From Schistosoma haematobium (taxonomy: Eukaryota > Platyhelminthes > Trematoda > Strigeidida > Schistosomatidae), in the NCBI RefSeq assembly GCF_000699445.3, contig NC_067198.1, positions 25,803,536-25,867,535 of the forward strand: a stretch of 64,000 bases of DNA. Direction: 5' to 3'. The position numbers and the translations under genes were made by a program. Of the stretch, positions 1 to 13,300 are shown piece after piece; position 1 is the first letter of the stretch, and each line of letters opens with the position of its first letter. Under the pieces are notes generated by a model, which searched no databases, had not been told where the DNA came from, and was given only the letters and a program-made list of their open reading frames with translations.

Positions 1-389
1 GGATTCGACTGTTAGAGTGAAAAACATTCAGTACGTTTATTCAAGCCCTCAATACAACTTCATATCATCAAGCATATTTGACTGGATTAGAACGTGGTCT
101 TCAGATTAAAGAACACGTTCACGGATAGTGAATATGTTTACAGCACAGTAAAGATTTAGTCGATAAATTGATATTTTAAAATTAGATTCTTTGGTTTAGT
201 GATCCTGAGTTCCAGTTATAAGGGATTGGGTCGATATTTTAGGAAACGTGATGATCATATTCATTTCTTTGGGGATTACACAATACGATATCTGCCCTAA
301 AACAATCAAAGACCAGTGGACAGACGTACAGTCGTTGTACTGTTAGGGATGCTAGACTTTCATTCCCTTTGCCGGTTTTGGTTGATATC
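1..389. other. No recognised feature
   Basis: AT-rich sequence at the window edge. I see no open frame with conserved content and no splice-flanked exon. The 5' part of the LINE that ends near 790 may begin somewhere in here, but the coding match is only visible from about 398. Confidence 0.4.
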
Positions 390-790
390 TTAGGGGCGGC
401 CAAACCAAAACATGGCATCAGTGCTTGAAGTCACTAACGTCTAGTCTGAGCCATGTTGGTAAATGCAGACTACTTGGTTGTGGTCCGCGTGACTATCGTA
501 ACCAATGGTTGGAGACTCTTGGTGACATGGCTCAGAATCGATCACAATTGTGTAGGTGTATGCACTCTCTGTCTTCCCTTAAACTAAGAGATTAAAATCG
601 CTCCATATCTTTCTTTCTACGAACTAATTCTTTCTTCCTGTACTATGTCCTTATATCCAATCTTTCTTTTATATATTACCACCATTGACTTTTATGAATT
701 CGTTGTTCATCTTGTTGTGTTAATGAGGTATGGCGGCTTGAACCGATGCAAATATGTGCCTGGTCCTATGTTGTAGCTGACTGACTGACA
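390..790 (+). mobile_element. 3' end of a LINE (non-LTR retrotransposon), 5'-truncated
   Basis: An open frame from about 398 to a TAA at 593-595 gives about 65 residues with the segments GPRDYRNQWLETLGDMAQNR and CMHSLSSLK. The first matches the C-terminal tail of the reverse transcriptase of the LINE at 47.0-48.9 kb here ([18 protein letters not shown]), so both belong to related families. The frame is followed by a pyrimidine-rich 3' UTR and ends near a TGAC repeat (about 776-790), as expected for an RTE-like 3' tail. The 5' breakpoint is not defined. Confidence 0.7.
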
Positions 791-1095
791 TTAGTTGATA
801 TCGTAATCTTTTCAAACGTAGCATTTACAAAGACTATCTTTAAACTCTAACACAATATTCGTAAACTGAAAGGTTGGTAAGGAAAAATGAGAATAGCATG
901 ATGAAATGTACGATTTTTTGTACTGTGTAATATGTTAGTAATGCTGAATTCCTATCGAACATAGATATTTACTAAACAGTTCACATACACTACAAATTGT
1001 GTTTACAGGAGCTAGTGTGTATCGTGATAAAATTGTCATTTAGCTGAACTAACCAAAATTAAACATAGCAACAAAAAAGTCTAACGATATGACAT
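791..1095. other. Flank downstream of NAA25 exon 12, no feature seen
   Basis: On the minus strand this follows the last recognised NAA25 codon. There is no close AATAAA and no convincing further exon, so whether the gene ends here or continues left of the window is open. Confidence 0.35.
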
Positions 1096-1350
1096 TCACG
1101 AAACAAAACGAACTAGTAATTTAAAATTGCTTAATTCTCTTGTAGATGGTTCTTTGGTATGTGAATCGAGATCATTCATTGTCGATAAAAGACTGTTTAA
1201 ACTTTTGACAGATTCTGGTGGTACGTTCTCTGCAATTTCATGCTGACTTTCGGAAATCATATAATGTTCAACTTTTACAATTGACATTACAAGCGAAGTT
1301 GCATAGACAATAGCATTTAGAGTTAAACAACGGAGATTTAACCACGATTT
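1096..1350 (-). CDS. NAA25: NAA25 exon 12 (last recognised)
   Basis: Starts after CTGTATTTTTTTCAG with [20 protein letters not shown], which aligns with human ETLWLRIRSLTLRLISGLPS, and then [18 protein letters not shown], which aligns with the IDILRLLLQQLEATLE helix. The frame stops at TGA 1096-1098. No consensus GTAAGT donor precedes the stop, so this may be the true end of a shortened protein, or an unrecognised donor leads to exons outside the window. Confidence 0.65.
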   Translation of the reverse strand, partial: KSWLNLRCLTLNAIVYATSLVMSIVKVEHYMISESQHEIAENVPPESVKSLNSLLSTMNDLDSHTKEPSTRELSNFKLLVRFVS

Positions 1351-4300
1351 CTGAAAAAAATACAGAAATAAGAGATACGTTGAAACAGCGAAATAGCATG
1401 ATATAAAGTAAGACAAAGGGATAAGAACAAGTTTGCACGTTTTATAATGCTAAATATAAGTGATAATTATTGGTTAAATGATAAGCATGAAATTTCACCA
1501 GACTATTAATTCGAAAAATATAGAAACTAAACGACGATTACCAACATCATATTGTGAAGTAATAGAAGAATTCGGAATCGTTCAAAATTTACACATTTAT
1601 GTTCTGACGATGATACGCAAGGAGCCACAAAGTGAGGTGTGATTAAAGCGAGAAATGAACGCCAAATGAATAATTAAGACAACACAGTCCTGCTGTAGGG
1701 AGTCCCTTGAAGGAAGATTTGATTGTCTTAAAGAAGAAATAAGTATGGCCACAGAAAAACTATAATCACAAGTCAATGGACTTGGAAGAGAAAAGGAACT
1801 ATGCAATAGTCAAGGTGTGAACTAGCGCAATTGAGCCGAGTGAAGAAGATTAAAGAGAGTTAATTTTAACATATCACAAAATGGATATTCAAAACCCATT
1901 AAAAATTGTCAATTATTATAGTAAGCCAGAAAACTAGATATCTTCGACAACAGTGAACAGATGTGTACATTAGTGAAATTAATTGATTAAAAGATTGATA
2001 ACTACTGATTTCTGACATTATATACTAGATGGAATGTTAATGAAGGGATCTAACTGGCATTAATAAGAAATAAATGCTGGAAAGTAACTATTTGAAAATG
2101 GCTCGAAAAGATAAACATAGTCAGGAAAAAAAGGCTTATGAATAAATAGGAAGAATAGTTAGCTTACCAAATGGTCAAATGACAATCGAACGTTTTCAAC
2201 TCGTTCATATCTAATAAAAAGTGAGTTAGAAATCGCGTAAAATACTTCACTTACTGATCAAAGTTCGGTGTGACTGAAAAGTCCCGGCAATCAACAATCA
2301 TCGGAAGTTGTTTTGTAACTAAGAGGTTATGGAAAAACAGTATAAACAATTAGACTCATACAAATAGACACTTGAAAAGTGTTCATAGGAAAATCAATTG
2401 GCATGTCTAATAAGCAAGTTTTATCTACTTACCATTATCAATACTAATTTGAGCCTGACCGAGTTGCTCAAGAAGTGTATCAAAGCTGAAAGTAAAAGAC
2501 ATAATTTAAGCCAACACTGTGTAAAAATCTATATAAAAAACATGATTTATCTATTTAAAACAGATTTTGGTACAATAGGACACGGAAAAAATCCGCCACA
2601 CAAATGAATTAATAATATTGTGACGAAATAAGGGAAGGGTAGTGCACTCAATAAATGAGCAAGAATAGTGTCCAAAAACGATCACGGAAGTTTTCTTTGG
2701 GTTAAGCAAGTTTACCATATTTTTATGAATGTAAAATAAAACTACAGCGGAATCATAGTCGGATTCTATTCTGAGTTATATCTAATAACGTACTTAGTCC
2801 AATAATTCGGACGATTCTAAAGGACTCACACAGAGGGTCGTGGTGAACTAGCAGATTCCAGTTCCATATTTATTTCCTATATCATGGTGACATATCATCA
2901 ACTGACCACCTTCTCGTCTCTTCACCTAGTTCGAGCATCGGTAAAAAACTCATTAAGTAGAAGTTAATGGGATGATATTCGTAAACCATATCCAAGCTAT
3001 GGAATCTAGTGTTTCAAACTATCACATCAACTGAGTTATCGTCATTGAGTGAAACATATTACCGAAACTCAGCACCACTAAAATGGTGTTGCCACCAGGT
3101 CTCAGGAATCCTTTGAGAAAAAGACCACTGAACATGGTGAGACATTGAACATTCTCAACCTGAAAAAGCCAGGTTTTACGAGTATACCATAGATCTGTTC
3201 TCACCAAATCTTTTATAGTCAGATTAACATCACGATGGCGCCAAAAGTGGCCTACATTGACATACGCCGCTTTGGCTTTCAGTATATGTGCACTGACATC
3301 GTCAGTTACGACACTACTAGCTATCGTACAACTATCCAGATGCACGAACTGTTGAACACAAAGACTCCTGCTGGTTTTGTACAAGTATTTAATGTTTTAA
3401 AGGTGAAAACTATATGCTGCACTTACGAACATTGATTGAGAGCTGATTAAATGAGGTTTGGACAGCTTATGCACTATAGTGCAGTCAGACAATGTTTTTC
3501 TCCAGATGACAAATCCACACTTACCACATACTTCCTTCATATCTGTTTCTAATACACCCTCGATGGAAAAGTTGAAGAGGAATAGTAAGAGATGACAACA
3601 CCATATAACTCTACTATTCAGATGGGACAATGTAGGGAGACGGTTGTATGCCCTTAGTATGTCTGAGGCGTTTGTATACAGATTTATCATAAGCTCCTCA
3701 ACCACTCCTTGAACAGACAATCCCAGAAAAGCCATATCTAACGAACTGAAGGCACCCTTGGTATGAAGAAACGATTATTGTTCTGTAATAAATGTGGTGG
3801 TGTCCGAACGTATGCCAGAGAGTGGAGGTGATAAAAGCACTCACAATCGGAAAGAAAGGCATTCTGCTTGTCGCGAGTAAGCTCTTCACGAGTTTTGCAC
3901 ATATTCTGTGGAATATGACGGATGATAATAGTTTAAGTAACGGAAATTGTATTTATAATCTTATACCTGGTACCAACGTGACATGGTTTTGATATTAAGT
4001 CTACCCTACCATGGATTAAAATATATCACAATAAATTACAATTCCTCCTACTTCCTGAAGAGAAAAGAAGTGCAAAAGAAGACTTCTTGCGTCTGAAATT
4101 TGGGTAAATCTTACGGATATTAATGAACTATCACAAGAAATAGAAATCATTTAACCTGTTATATTCAGATTAAAAACTTTTATCAGAGGTAGTAATCCAT
4201 ACTATAATTCTCAACCAATACTCTCAAGTATGACCACTTTTTATTACTGTTGTACGTAACAAATCAGCATGCATCACGTTGTCGTCTAAAGGTCACATTT

Positions 4301-7300
4301 TCAAAGCAAATAAACGAGTGAATTATGGTTATATAAGGTGAATACTTTATTAACCAGGAAAAATTTATAATCCATATTCAAACTTTGATTTTACGGTATG
4401 AGTAATAAAAAAGATATCATCAATAATACTTACTCATGTTGTGAAACAATCAACTGCCAATGAAGCATTTCAACACGGACAGTTAGAAATACGTCAGCAT
4501 TATGAAGTTGGCTGATAAATTGTGTGAATTCACGAACTTTTGTATAGGCATGTTTTCGATATGCAGCGACTAAAAACTCTTCCGCTTCCGTGACCATACT
4601 GTTGGAAAGTGTTATAATCTTCTGATAAAGACTATGTACAGAACTACTATCGTCAACTTGTGACTGTGTAGCCACTATACTTGCACACATGGCCAATGAT
4701 GGAGAGGGTTTTACAATTAAATGCCTACAATAGTAATGACAGTATTAAAAGTAGTTTTACACTTCAAGTCAAAAAACAATAATAATTGCTTTGTTCAGTG
4801 CAGAGCAAACCTACATTCGTTTGTGGAACGTTAGATCACACATGTCACATTGGTAAACTCATAAACAAAATTAAATACTTGTCGGTAGATACATGAATAT
4901 GAAGAATTAACACTAGAAAGTCAATCAACATCGAAACAGAACCTAGCACGAATGTATATCGGTTTGAGTTGCTACACTTTACACCAGGACAACAAAAAGA
5001 GAAACTAACATATTGAAGACAGAAATCTTCAAATGGAATGAATATCAAAGTATGAGAAATCCACCTGCAGCTCCTCTAGAGTTACTGCCGGTCCCAAGCC
5101 CGGTTAAAGGAGGAGGGTTGGGCATGGGGTTAGCGTCCCCATCCCATAGAAAACTAACTCGCTAAAAGACGCTAACCAGAAAAAATAATTCAAACCATCA
5201 AAACTCTGCCTTGGGAGTTAGGTCTTCAATTAGAACTATAACGTCTCATGGTGAAAGCCGAACTCCTTCGGAAGCCACGAGGCCGATGCCCCTTCTAACA
5301 ACCAGAGCAACAATTTTTTATAGGTACATGGAACGTCTAGACAATGTGGGAGACTAGGAAGACCAGTCAAATATCAACGGAAATGAGGAGATACAATTTG
5401 GCAGTACTGATAATCAGCGAAACTCATTGGACCCAAGCTGGACAGAAAAGGCTAGCTACGGGAGAGATGCTGCTATACTCCGGTCACGAAGAGGAAAATG
5501 CTCCACACACTCAGGGAGTTGCTCTAATGCTGTCCAAAGTAGCACGAGATGCACTTGTAGGATGGGAATCTCACGGATCCAGAATCATCAAATCATCATT
5601 CAAAACAAAGGAGGTGATCACAATCAATATTATCCAATGTTATGCACCCACCAATGATAGCAACGACGATATTAAAGATCAATTCTACGAGCGGCTGCAG
5701 TCAATCATAGAGAAATGCCCAAGAAAGAACCTCACCATTCTAATGGGAGATCTAAATGCCAAAGTCGGAACAGACAACACCGGATATGAAGATATTATGG
5801 GAAGACATGGACTGGGAGAAAGAAACGAAAATGGAGAAAGATTTGCAAATCTATGTGCATTCAACAAATTGGTCATAGGGGGCACAATATTTCCACACAA
5901 GCGTATACACAAGGCTACATGGATCTCACCGGACCACACTACAGAGAACCAGATAGATCATATTTGCATCAACAAAAAATTCCGAAGGACAATGGAAGAT
6001 GTGAGAACCAGTAGAGGAGCTAACATAGCTTCAGATCACCACCTAGTTGTGGCCAATTTAAAACTGAAGCTAAAGAAGAACTGGACAAACAGTACTACAA
6101 AGGTTCAATACAGCCTTCCTTCGAGATACTAACAAAATCAACGAATTCAAGGTAGCTCTCAACAACAGGTCCCAAGCCTTACAGGATCTACTGAAGGAAG
6201 AAGAAACTACTATGGAGGACAACTGGAAAAGCATCAAAGAAGCACTGACTTCAACGTGTCAAGAGGTTCTGGGCCTCAAGAAGCATCATCATAAGGAATG
6301 GATCTCTATAGAAACACTGGACAGGATGAAAGAAAGGAAGAATAAGAAGACAGCACTTAACAACAGCCGAACACGAGCAGCCAAAGTGAAGGCATAAGCT
6401 GAATACACAGAAGCAAACAAGCAAGTGAAGAAGAGCATTAGAGCCGACAAGAAGAAATACGTGGAAGAACTAGCAACGACGGTGGAAAAAGCTGCAAGAC
6501 GAAATATGAAACAGCTTTACGATACAACGAAGGAACGAGCAGGGAATATATAGTAAACCAGAGAGACCGGTCAAAGATAAAGAAGGTAGGCCAACTACTG
6601 AAATACAACAACAGCGGAACAGATGGGTAGAGTAGTTCGAGGAACTCCTGAATAGGCCGGCTCCAATGGATCCACCGGAGATCGAAACAGCACACACAGA
6701 TCTTCTTATAGATGTCAATTCACCAACGACGGAAGAAATCAGAATGGCCATCACACAAATCAAGAGCGGGAAATCAGCAGGACCCGACAATATACTAGCT
6801 GAAGTAATGAAGTCAGACATCGAAGTAACTACAAACATGCTTCCCCTTCTATTCAAGATTTGGGAGGAACAAGTGCCGATGGACTGGAAAGAAGGATACC
6901 TCGTCGACATATCAAAGTAAGAAGATCCCAGAGAGTGTGAGAACTACAGAGGTATCACACTACTGTCAGTATCCAGAAACGTTTTCAACAGTGTTGCTGA
7001 ACAGAATGAAAGACGCAGTAGACACCTAGCTTCAAGATCAACAGGGCGAATTCCGTAAGTATCAGTCGTGTACAAACCGAATCGCGACACTACGGATCAT
7101 TTTTGAGCAATCAATTGAATGGGATTCGTCACCATACATCAACTTTCTTCGACTATGAGAAAGTGTTTGACAGTGTGGATAGAAGGACCTTATGGAACCT
7201 TCTTATATACTATAGTGTGCCTGAGAAGATTGTCAGCATCATACGGAATCCATGAGACGGACTACACCGTAAAGTCGTGAATGGGGGTCAGCTGACAGAC

Positions 7301-10300
7301 GTATTCCAGTGAAGACTAGTGTCAGGCAAGTCTGCTTACTCTATCTCTCTCTTTCTTCCGGTGGTTGACTGGATTATCAAGACTTCGACATCTCAGGGAA
7401 AGCACAGAATACAATGGACAGCTTGGATACAAACAGACGATTTGGACTTCGCAGATGACCTAGCCCTTCTATCCCATACACATGAGCAAATGCAGGTCAT
7501 GATAACCAGTGTAGCAAAAGCCTCTGCATCAGTAAGCCTCAACATACACAAGGGAAAAAGTAGGATCCTCAAATACAACACGGAGAATACCAGCACAATC
7601 ACACTTGATGGAAGACCTCTGGAAGAGATAGAGAGTTTTACGTACCTGGACCGCATCATTGATCAACAACGTGGGGTCTAATACACATGTAAAGGCACGG
7701 ACTGGCAAAGTAAGGGCCACATTTCTACAAATGAAGGACATGTGGAGCTCGAAACAACTGCCAGACAACAAAGTCACAATCTTCAATACGAATATCAAGA
7801 CAGTTCTACTGTACAGAGCTGAGACTTGGAGAACTACTACAACTATCATCAAGAAATTACAAGTATTTATAAACAGCTGTCTACGCAAGACGCTGAATAT
7901 CCGTTGGCCGGATACCATCAGCAACAGTCTACTGTGGGAGAGAACAGACCAGTTTCCAGCTGAAGAGAAAATTAGCAAAAGACGCTGGAAGTGGATAGGA
8001 CATAAATTACGGAAATCATCAAACTGGATCACAAAGCAAGAGCTAACTTCAAATCCTAAAAGGGAACGGAAAATGGGAAGGCCAAAGAACACACTGCGAC
8101 GGGAATTGGAAGGAGACATCAAAAAGATAAATAGCAACTGGAAAGAATTTCCCAGGACAGATTTCTATGCTCCTCTACGAGGGGTAACAGGTGTAAGTAA
8201 GTAGGTTTCCTAGAACAGATATTCAGTCATTCAACGTCCCCATTTTAAAAAAACGATTATATCCACCAGCAGTTTTATAACTAATATGCTGTCGTTGAAA
8301 AAAAGTTATGTTTAAAACCATGAATTCAAATCTACTTAACATAGACAATATTTAAATTATAGAAGACTTGCTTACCCTAGTGAAAGGAACAGCAACTGCT
8401 TGATTTCAAGTTTGTCTAACTGGGGCAATATAAGTTCAGGACAATTAAGAAAATCTGAAGAGTATAAATTACACAATTTTATGCGCAAATGGTGATTAAG
8501 ATTTGTATGTTCTAATCCGATTATATAAATCCAGTAAAGAGAAAGAAGTCCAGTTCCGAGAGAGAAGGAACACTCATAAGCCGGAGAGGATGTTTCCAAA
8601 AGCGAGGATAAAGATAGTAGCAAAAATCCATCAACTGGATAAAGGTCAATAGTTGTTTCATTATTAACAGCAACATCTTTTAACTTCTTTAGTAAAACTT
8701 CACTACGATCTGGGGCATATCCAAAGTAGTAACGAAGTAATGACTGTAAAGAAGCTCCTTGATTATTAGCACGTGCTATCTGGTGAGCGCACAGATGACG
8801 ATAAATAGTCTTATCTTCTTTGTTTGTCTGTAAAAAGTGATAAATATTAACAATTATAAGTGGTGACTCAGAAATCTCAATGGCGCAAATGCAATCATTC
8901 TTTGTCTTTCGTTACTTCTTGAACACCAAAATCTTACACTTTTTCTACACCTACCATTGTATACTACTACCAATACTGTTACCAATTCCACTACTCTTGG
9001 ATTCGTCTTAATGCTTTCATCTCGCTGTGTTTATGTTGGATATGACTAACTGATTGTTATAAGTGGTCAGACTCAAGTAGATATAATGGATGACAAAAGA
9101 ACTTCAATCAAGTAGCAAAATTCTGGCATAAAGCAATTATGACTACAAAACGAATAAAAACATACGAAAGAATCTATTCTACTTTTGGTACAACTCGTGT
9201 CATGGTAAATACACTGTGATACGTTTGTCACGAAATAATATTAGTGTAATGCATTTAAAGTGTTGTGATCAGGCTCTACGATACATTATTGTGACGTAAA
9301 ACATAAAACCCTGGTACAAATAAGAGGTATTTGATGCACGACATTAAAAAGAACCTCCAGAATGCTACAGACATTCAATAGTAACGAAAAGAATAAGAAA
9401 CATCTAAAATCTTGTGTAGTCCATGAGGATGAACTAATCCACGAAAATTCAAGTTACTTTATTAAATGGGATGTGGATAGTTGGGAAAGAAGTAGCATAA
9501 TATTAGTATGCAATAACATACATGTACAATAATGATGTTAGACTAAAAATGACTTACGAAGTTCAGATCTGTCTCAGCAACCTCCATAACAAAACTAATA
9601 TACTGTTGAGAGCAAAAAAAGATCAATGTGACAATATTAAGTCATTAATGCCTTAAATTTCAAAGATCAAAATGACAAACATATCAATTAGAATTTTTCA
9701 TATAAAACATAACAAAAACCGCAATACAGAACATGACATTTAGAAGTAGCAGTAACAGAAATACATACTCACGATCATTGATTTGACCAAATTCTCACGT
9801 ACATTCTTTGAGGGTAGTTTATAATAAAATACTTTTGTCGTGACAACAGTGACAGATAAGTATGTCTAAGAATATGCGCTTAACTTGACTGTTAATTCTG
9901 GTTTATAAATGGACAGACCAGAACTAACACCCATTGAGACGTCCACTGTATGCAATCACTGCGGATTAACCATCTGATTCAAGAAAATATAAGCTTTATC
10001 CTTCTGTGATGTTTTCGGTTGTTGTCTTTAATTGTACAGTGCTGATACATCTATCGGATCGATGATTCATTTGTTTAATTATAACATTTGGTCATTGACT
10101 ACATGAACCGATGTTGTTAACGTAGACTTAGTTACTTGGTCATAAATTCCTCTGTATACTTGACCATTCAAATTTTTCCTCGATAGTAAATAAATATTCT
10201 CAGTCACTTCTTACAGAATGTCGCAATTGTAATGCTTCTCTGTACCTCCTACTATCTTAACGAAGATTTATTTAAAGTTGTAACCACTTACTAACTCCAG

Positions 10301-13300
10301 TAATTTGGTACATATCCCTTTTTACATTTTTGCGGTTTACAGTTGCTTCTTATTTTCTTAATGATTTAAAATCTCTTAAAGCACATAGTTTAATGTCAGA
10401 TTGGAGAAGGCTGCTCTTGACTTACAACAAACAACGAGAAATTCAATTTCCTAAATTCCAACAGCAAGTATTCGACTAGAGAAACAAATTTTTAAACCGC
10501 TCCTAACTGACCGCAATCACGAATGAGTGTAAGTAAACGGATTCAGTAAATCAGAAAACCTGTTTTCGACTGAAGTTTTACTAAAAACCACTGAATGTTT
10601 TTCTTTCAGTTTTAGCATTGTAAACAAAATAAAGACCAGGAACAAGTAAAATATAAAAGATTTAGGACAACGATGAACAAGTCAGTAAGAAATCTTATAA
10701 TGTACTGGTTGCATCATACACACAAAAATAAATCTGTTTGAGTGCTTGACTAAGTGGGCTGCTTGGAAAAAAACAATAAAATCATACTACAAGAGCAAAG
10801 AATATAACGAAGGAAATCAGAAGATTTACCTTGATTTGATCATCCACATTTGGTAAAACCATACGTAAAAGGTAAGCCAAATCCATAGAACATATGGGCT
10901 TATGAGAGAATGTATTAAAGTAATCCTCCAAGAATGTCAATGGATTATGATTATAAACAAGATGCATTCCCAACTGTACCAGGTTCGCATACATATCCAA
11001 ACGCGCCAATTGCGGACCACGATTATAAGGATGATTCGTTATGGCGATGTCGATTAACGACATAACTTTTTCTACACTATTTTATGAAAAAAAATTGGCT
11101 GCTTATTCATCTTTCATTAAAGTAATAGTAAATGAGTACCAAACAGTGTTTAAAACAAATCGAAGTAAAAAAAACGATTGCAAGCTCACTCAACGTCTAA
11201 TGTATCAGAAACGACAAATACAGAGACGTGTTGAACGTTGATTAGCACCAATTAACAGAATCCATCCATAAACAGTAGCTAGAATTAAGGTTACTACACA
11301 AATGGTCTTAAACACTATTGGTGCATATAACCAAATACCCCGGAGCAATTTCCTGTTTCTCGAATATATAAAAGATATCTGATAAATTTGTTTCTAAACT
11401 GTCAGATGCAAATAACCTATGACCACATGTCATATGCTAAGCTAATAGGGGGAAGAATAATGAAGAGATTACAATGTATTAAACAGGTTTTTAAAAGATA
11501 AAATGGAAACCAAATTATGTATTGTAACTCGGACTTACTTAGAATGCACAAAAGCTAATATAAATTACTGCTATAGATTATGTTATTTATTTTATTTAAA
11601 ATACAAGGAATAACGAAAAGATAGAACTTTAAGCACATATTCTTTGCACATCGAGATCAGTCATCACTAGAGTACAACTTCGCGCAAATATATATTACAT
11701 TTTTATATACTTTTAGTGAACTGACAGATCCATCACTGTGAGTTAAAACACTGGTTTGAACCTACATACTTCTGAATAGTAAACTGAGTAAATAAAGCGG
11801 AACCGGAGTGGGACTGGCTTCAAATTACATTCCGATGTCTATGATCACTGGCCCCAAAAAGAACAACTTTCTTCAGTGTATAAAATATAGTCCTAATTTT
11901 GGTTGCTCACTAACATTGAGATTCCTTTCACAATTTATTTCCCTTACTACTTTCTTTTCTCCAGTGTTGCTACATGAACAGATATTTGTCAGTACCAAGT
12001 TCCAGGTCGTTTATTAAAGACCGTATACATACCCAGAAAGATATTGAAAGGACCTTTACAAAGTGTGATTTCTGAACAATTACAACTTAATCGTATTCTG
12101 AAGAATTTACTGCATACATTCACGGTTGATCCACGAGACAATCTTGATAAGAAAAGGACGTAAGCATATGAGTAAGCAGATGAATCATCTCTTTAAGCTA
12201 ACTCTAATCCATCACATTGTGATTAATGTAGGTTTTATGGAATACTTTTAGTGGGGAATATACTATGTACTTGACTGAAGCAAGTGGGGACACATGGAAT
12301 TTGGTGGCAGAATAATTCTCGTTGTGCTACGATAAGACGTACAAAAAGAATACAGGTTAGTGAAATTTAGATCTCTTTTGGAAATATTACCAATTTGTAG
12401 ATTTGGTGAAGCCGGACTACTGGTACTGAACCCAAAAGTCACAACCTGGACCTCAACAACTAAGTTTAAAAGCAAAGTGGAACAAACTTGATTAAGACTG
12501 TATTGACCACACCAACAAGATATAATGCGTGATGTATTTTGATTACGAAGCGATAAAGACATAAAAATATTAACGCATTACCGCTGTATGTCTTTTAAAG
12601 ACGTCTCAATTAATTTTTTCCATGGTGTCCAGTCGTCTGGGTTGATTTGTGTTTGGGATTTTGCCAACTCATAAAGATCATCCCATATGTCCAAATGAGC
12701 TAACAAACTGAGCTTCATGGAAGAGTAATCGCAAATGTAGTCCTCGTTATCGATACGATCTATTGGAATGATTGATATTATCTCAGTATAGTGCTTTTTT
12801 TACCTGTAATGTCTTTTCGACTAAGAAGTTTATAAGCTTCTTCATGCTTTTGAAGGCGAGCAAGTAATTCTATTAGCACCTGAAGCTCAGAATGTCTAGA
12901 CATTTTTCCGTTCTCGGCTTCCCTGATTAGCATCTTCTCCGCCAGCGGCAAATACATACGATGTCCCATTATAGGATTTGATTCGGCTTGCATTATTGTG
13001 CTCATTATAACCCAGTAGTTGAACGCACTTGACGGGAATTTTTGTAAAAGAAGCCTAGCAGTTGCTTGCTGTGCAGAAAAGTTCCTTTCCTGAACATGAT
13101 GAAGGAATAAACAGACCAACAAATCTTCTCTGTTAGGTGACCTTTCAAGAGAACGTTTTAAGAACTCATCTATTTTTTCACCCTGTCCAGTTTTCCGAAA
13201 ATAACACATGATGACATTAAGTGTAGACTCATCAGTGGGGTATGACTTAATGAGTTCGTCAGCTAGCAGATTGGCTTCAGTAATTTTTCCGGATCTATGG

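Larger units (their letters stand above)
5062..8206 (+). mobile_element. RTE-clade LINE, near full-length, inactive (copy A)
   Basis: Lies in NAA25 intron 7, opposite to the host gene. A GC-richer 5' leader (from about 5062) precedes an AP endonuclease frame (5344-6132), a basic linker, reverse-transcriptase remnants with [17 protein letters not shown] and DFADDL, and a C-terminal tail with [20 protein letters not shown] and [13 protein letters not shown]. The 3' end is a short GTAA repeat (8193-8205), typical of RTE elements. The type is the widespread schistosome RTE family (SR2-like); I base this on motif memory. The coding region is interrupted by stops and frameshifts, including a TAG at 5338-5340 just before the visible ATG. 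About 30-40 bases of the last coding part seem to be lost relative to copy B at 37 kb. Confidence 0.9.
8828..12581 (-). other. NAA25 introns 4-6, no recognised repeats
   Basis: Apart from exons 5 and 6, this AT-rich stretch holds no recognised gene or mobile element. Intron 4 is 1505 nt, intron 5 1227 nt, intron 6 730 nt. Open frames near 11.0-11.2 kb (+), 11.8-12.0 kb (+) and 12.26-12.56 kb (-) have no conserved content. Confidence 0.5.

Noticed and set aside
2398..2607. Plus-strand open frame over NAA25 exon 9
   Set aside because: No family match; the minus strand here holds a splice-flanked exon in correct phase.
11041..11241. Plus-strand open frame overlapping NAA25 exon 5
   Set aside because: Antisense to the conserved [10 protein letters not shown] exon and without recognisable content.
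12263..12562. 99-codon minus-strand open frame within NAA25 intron 4
   Set aside because: Starts right after the exon 4 donor; exons 4 and 5 join in phase without it and it has no similarity to NAA25.
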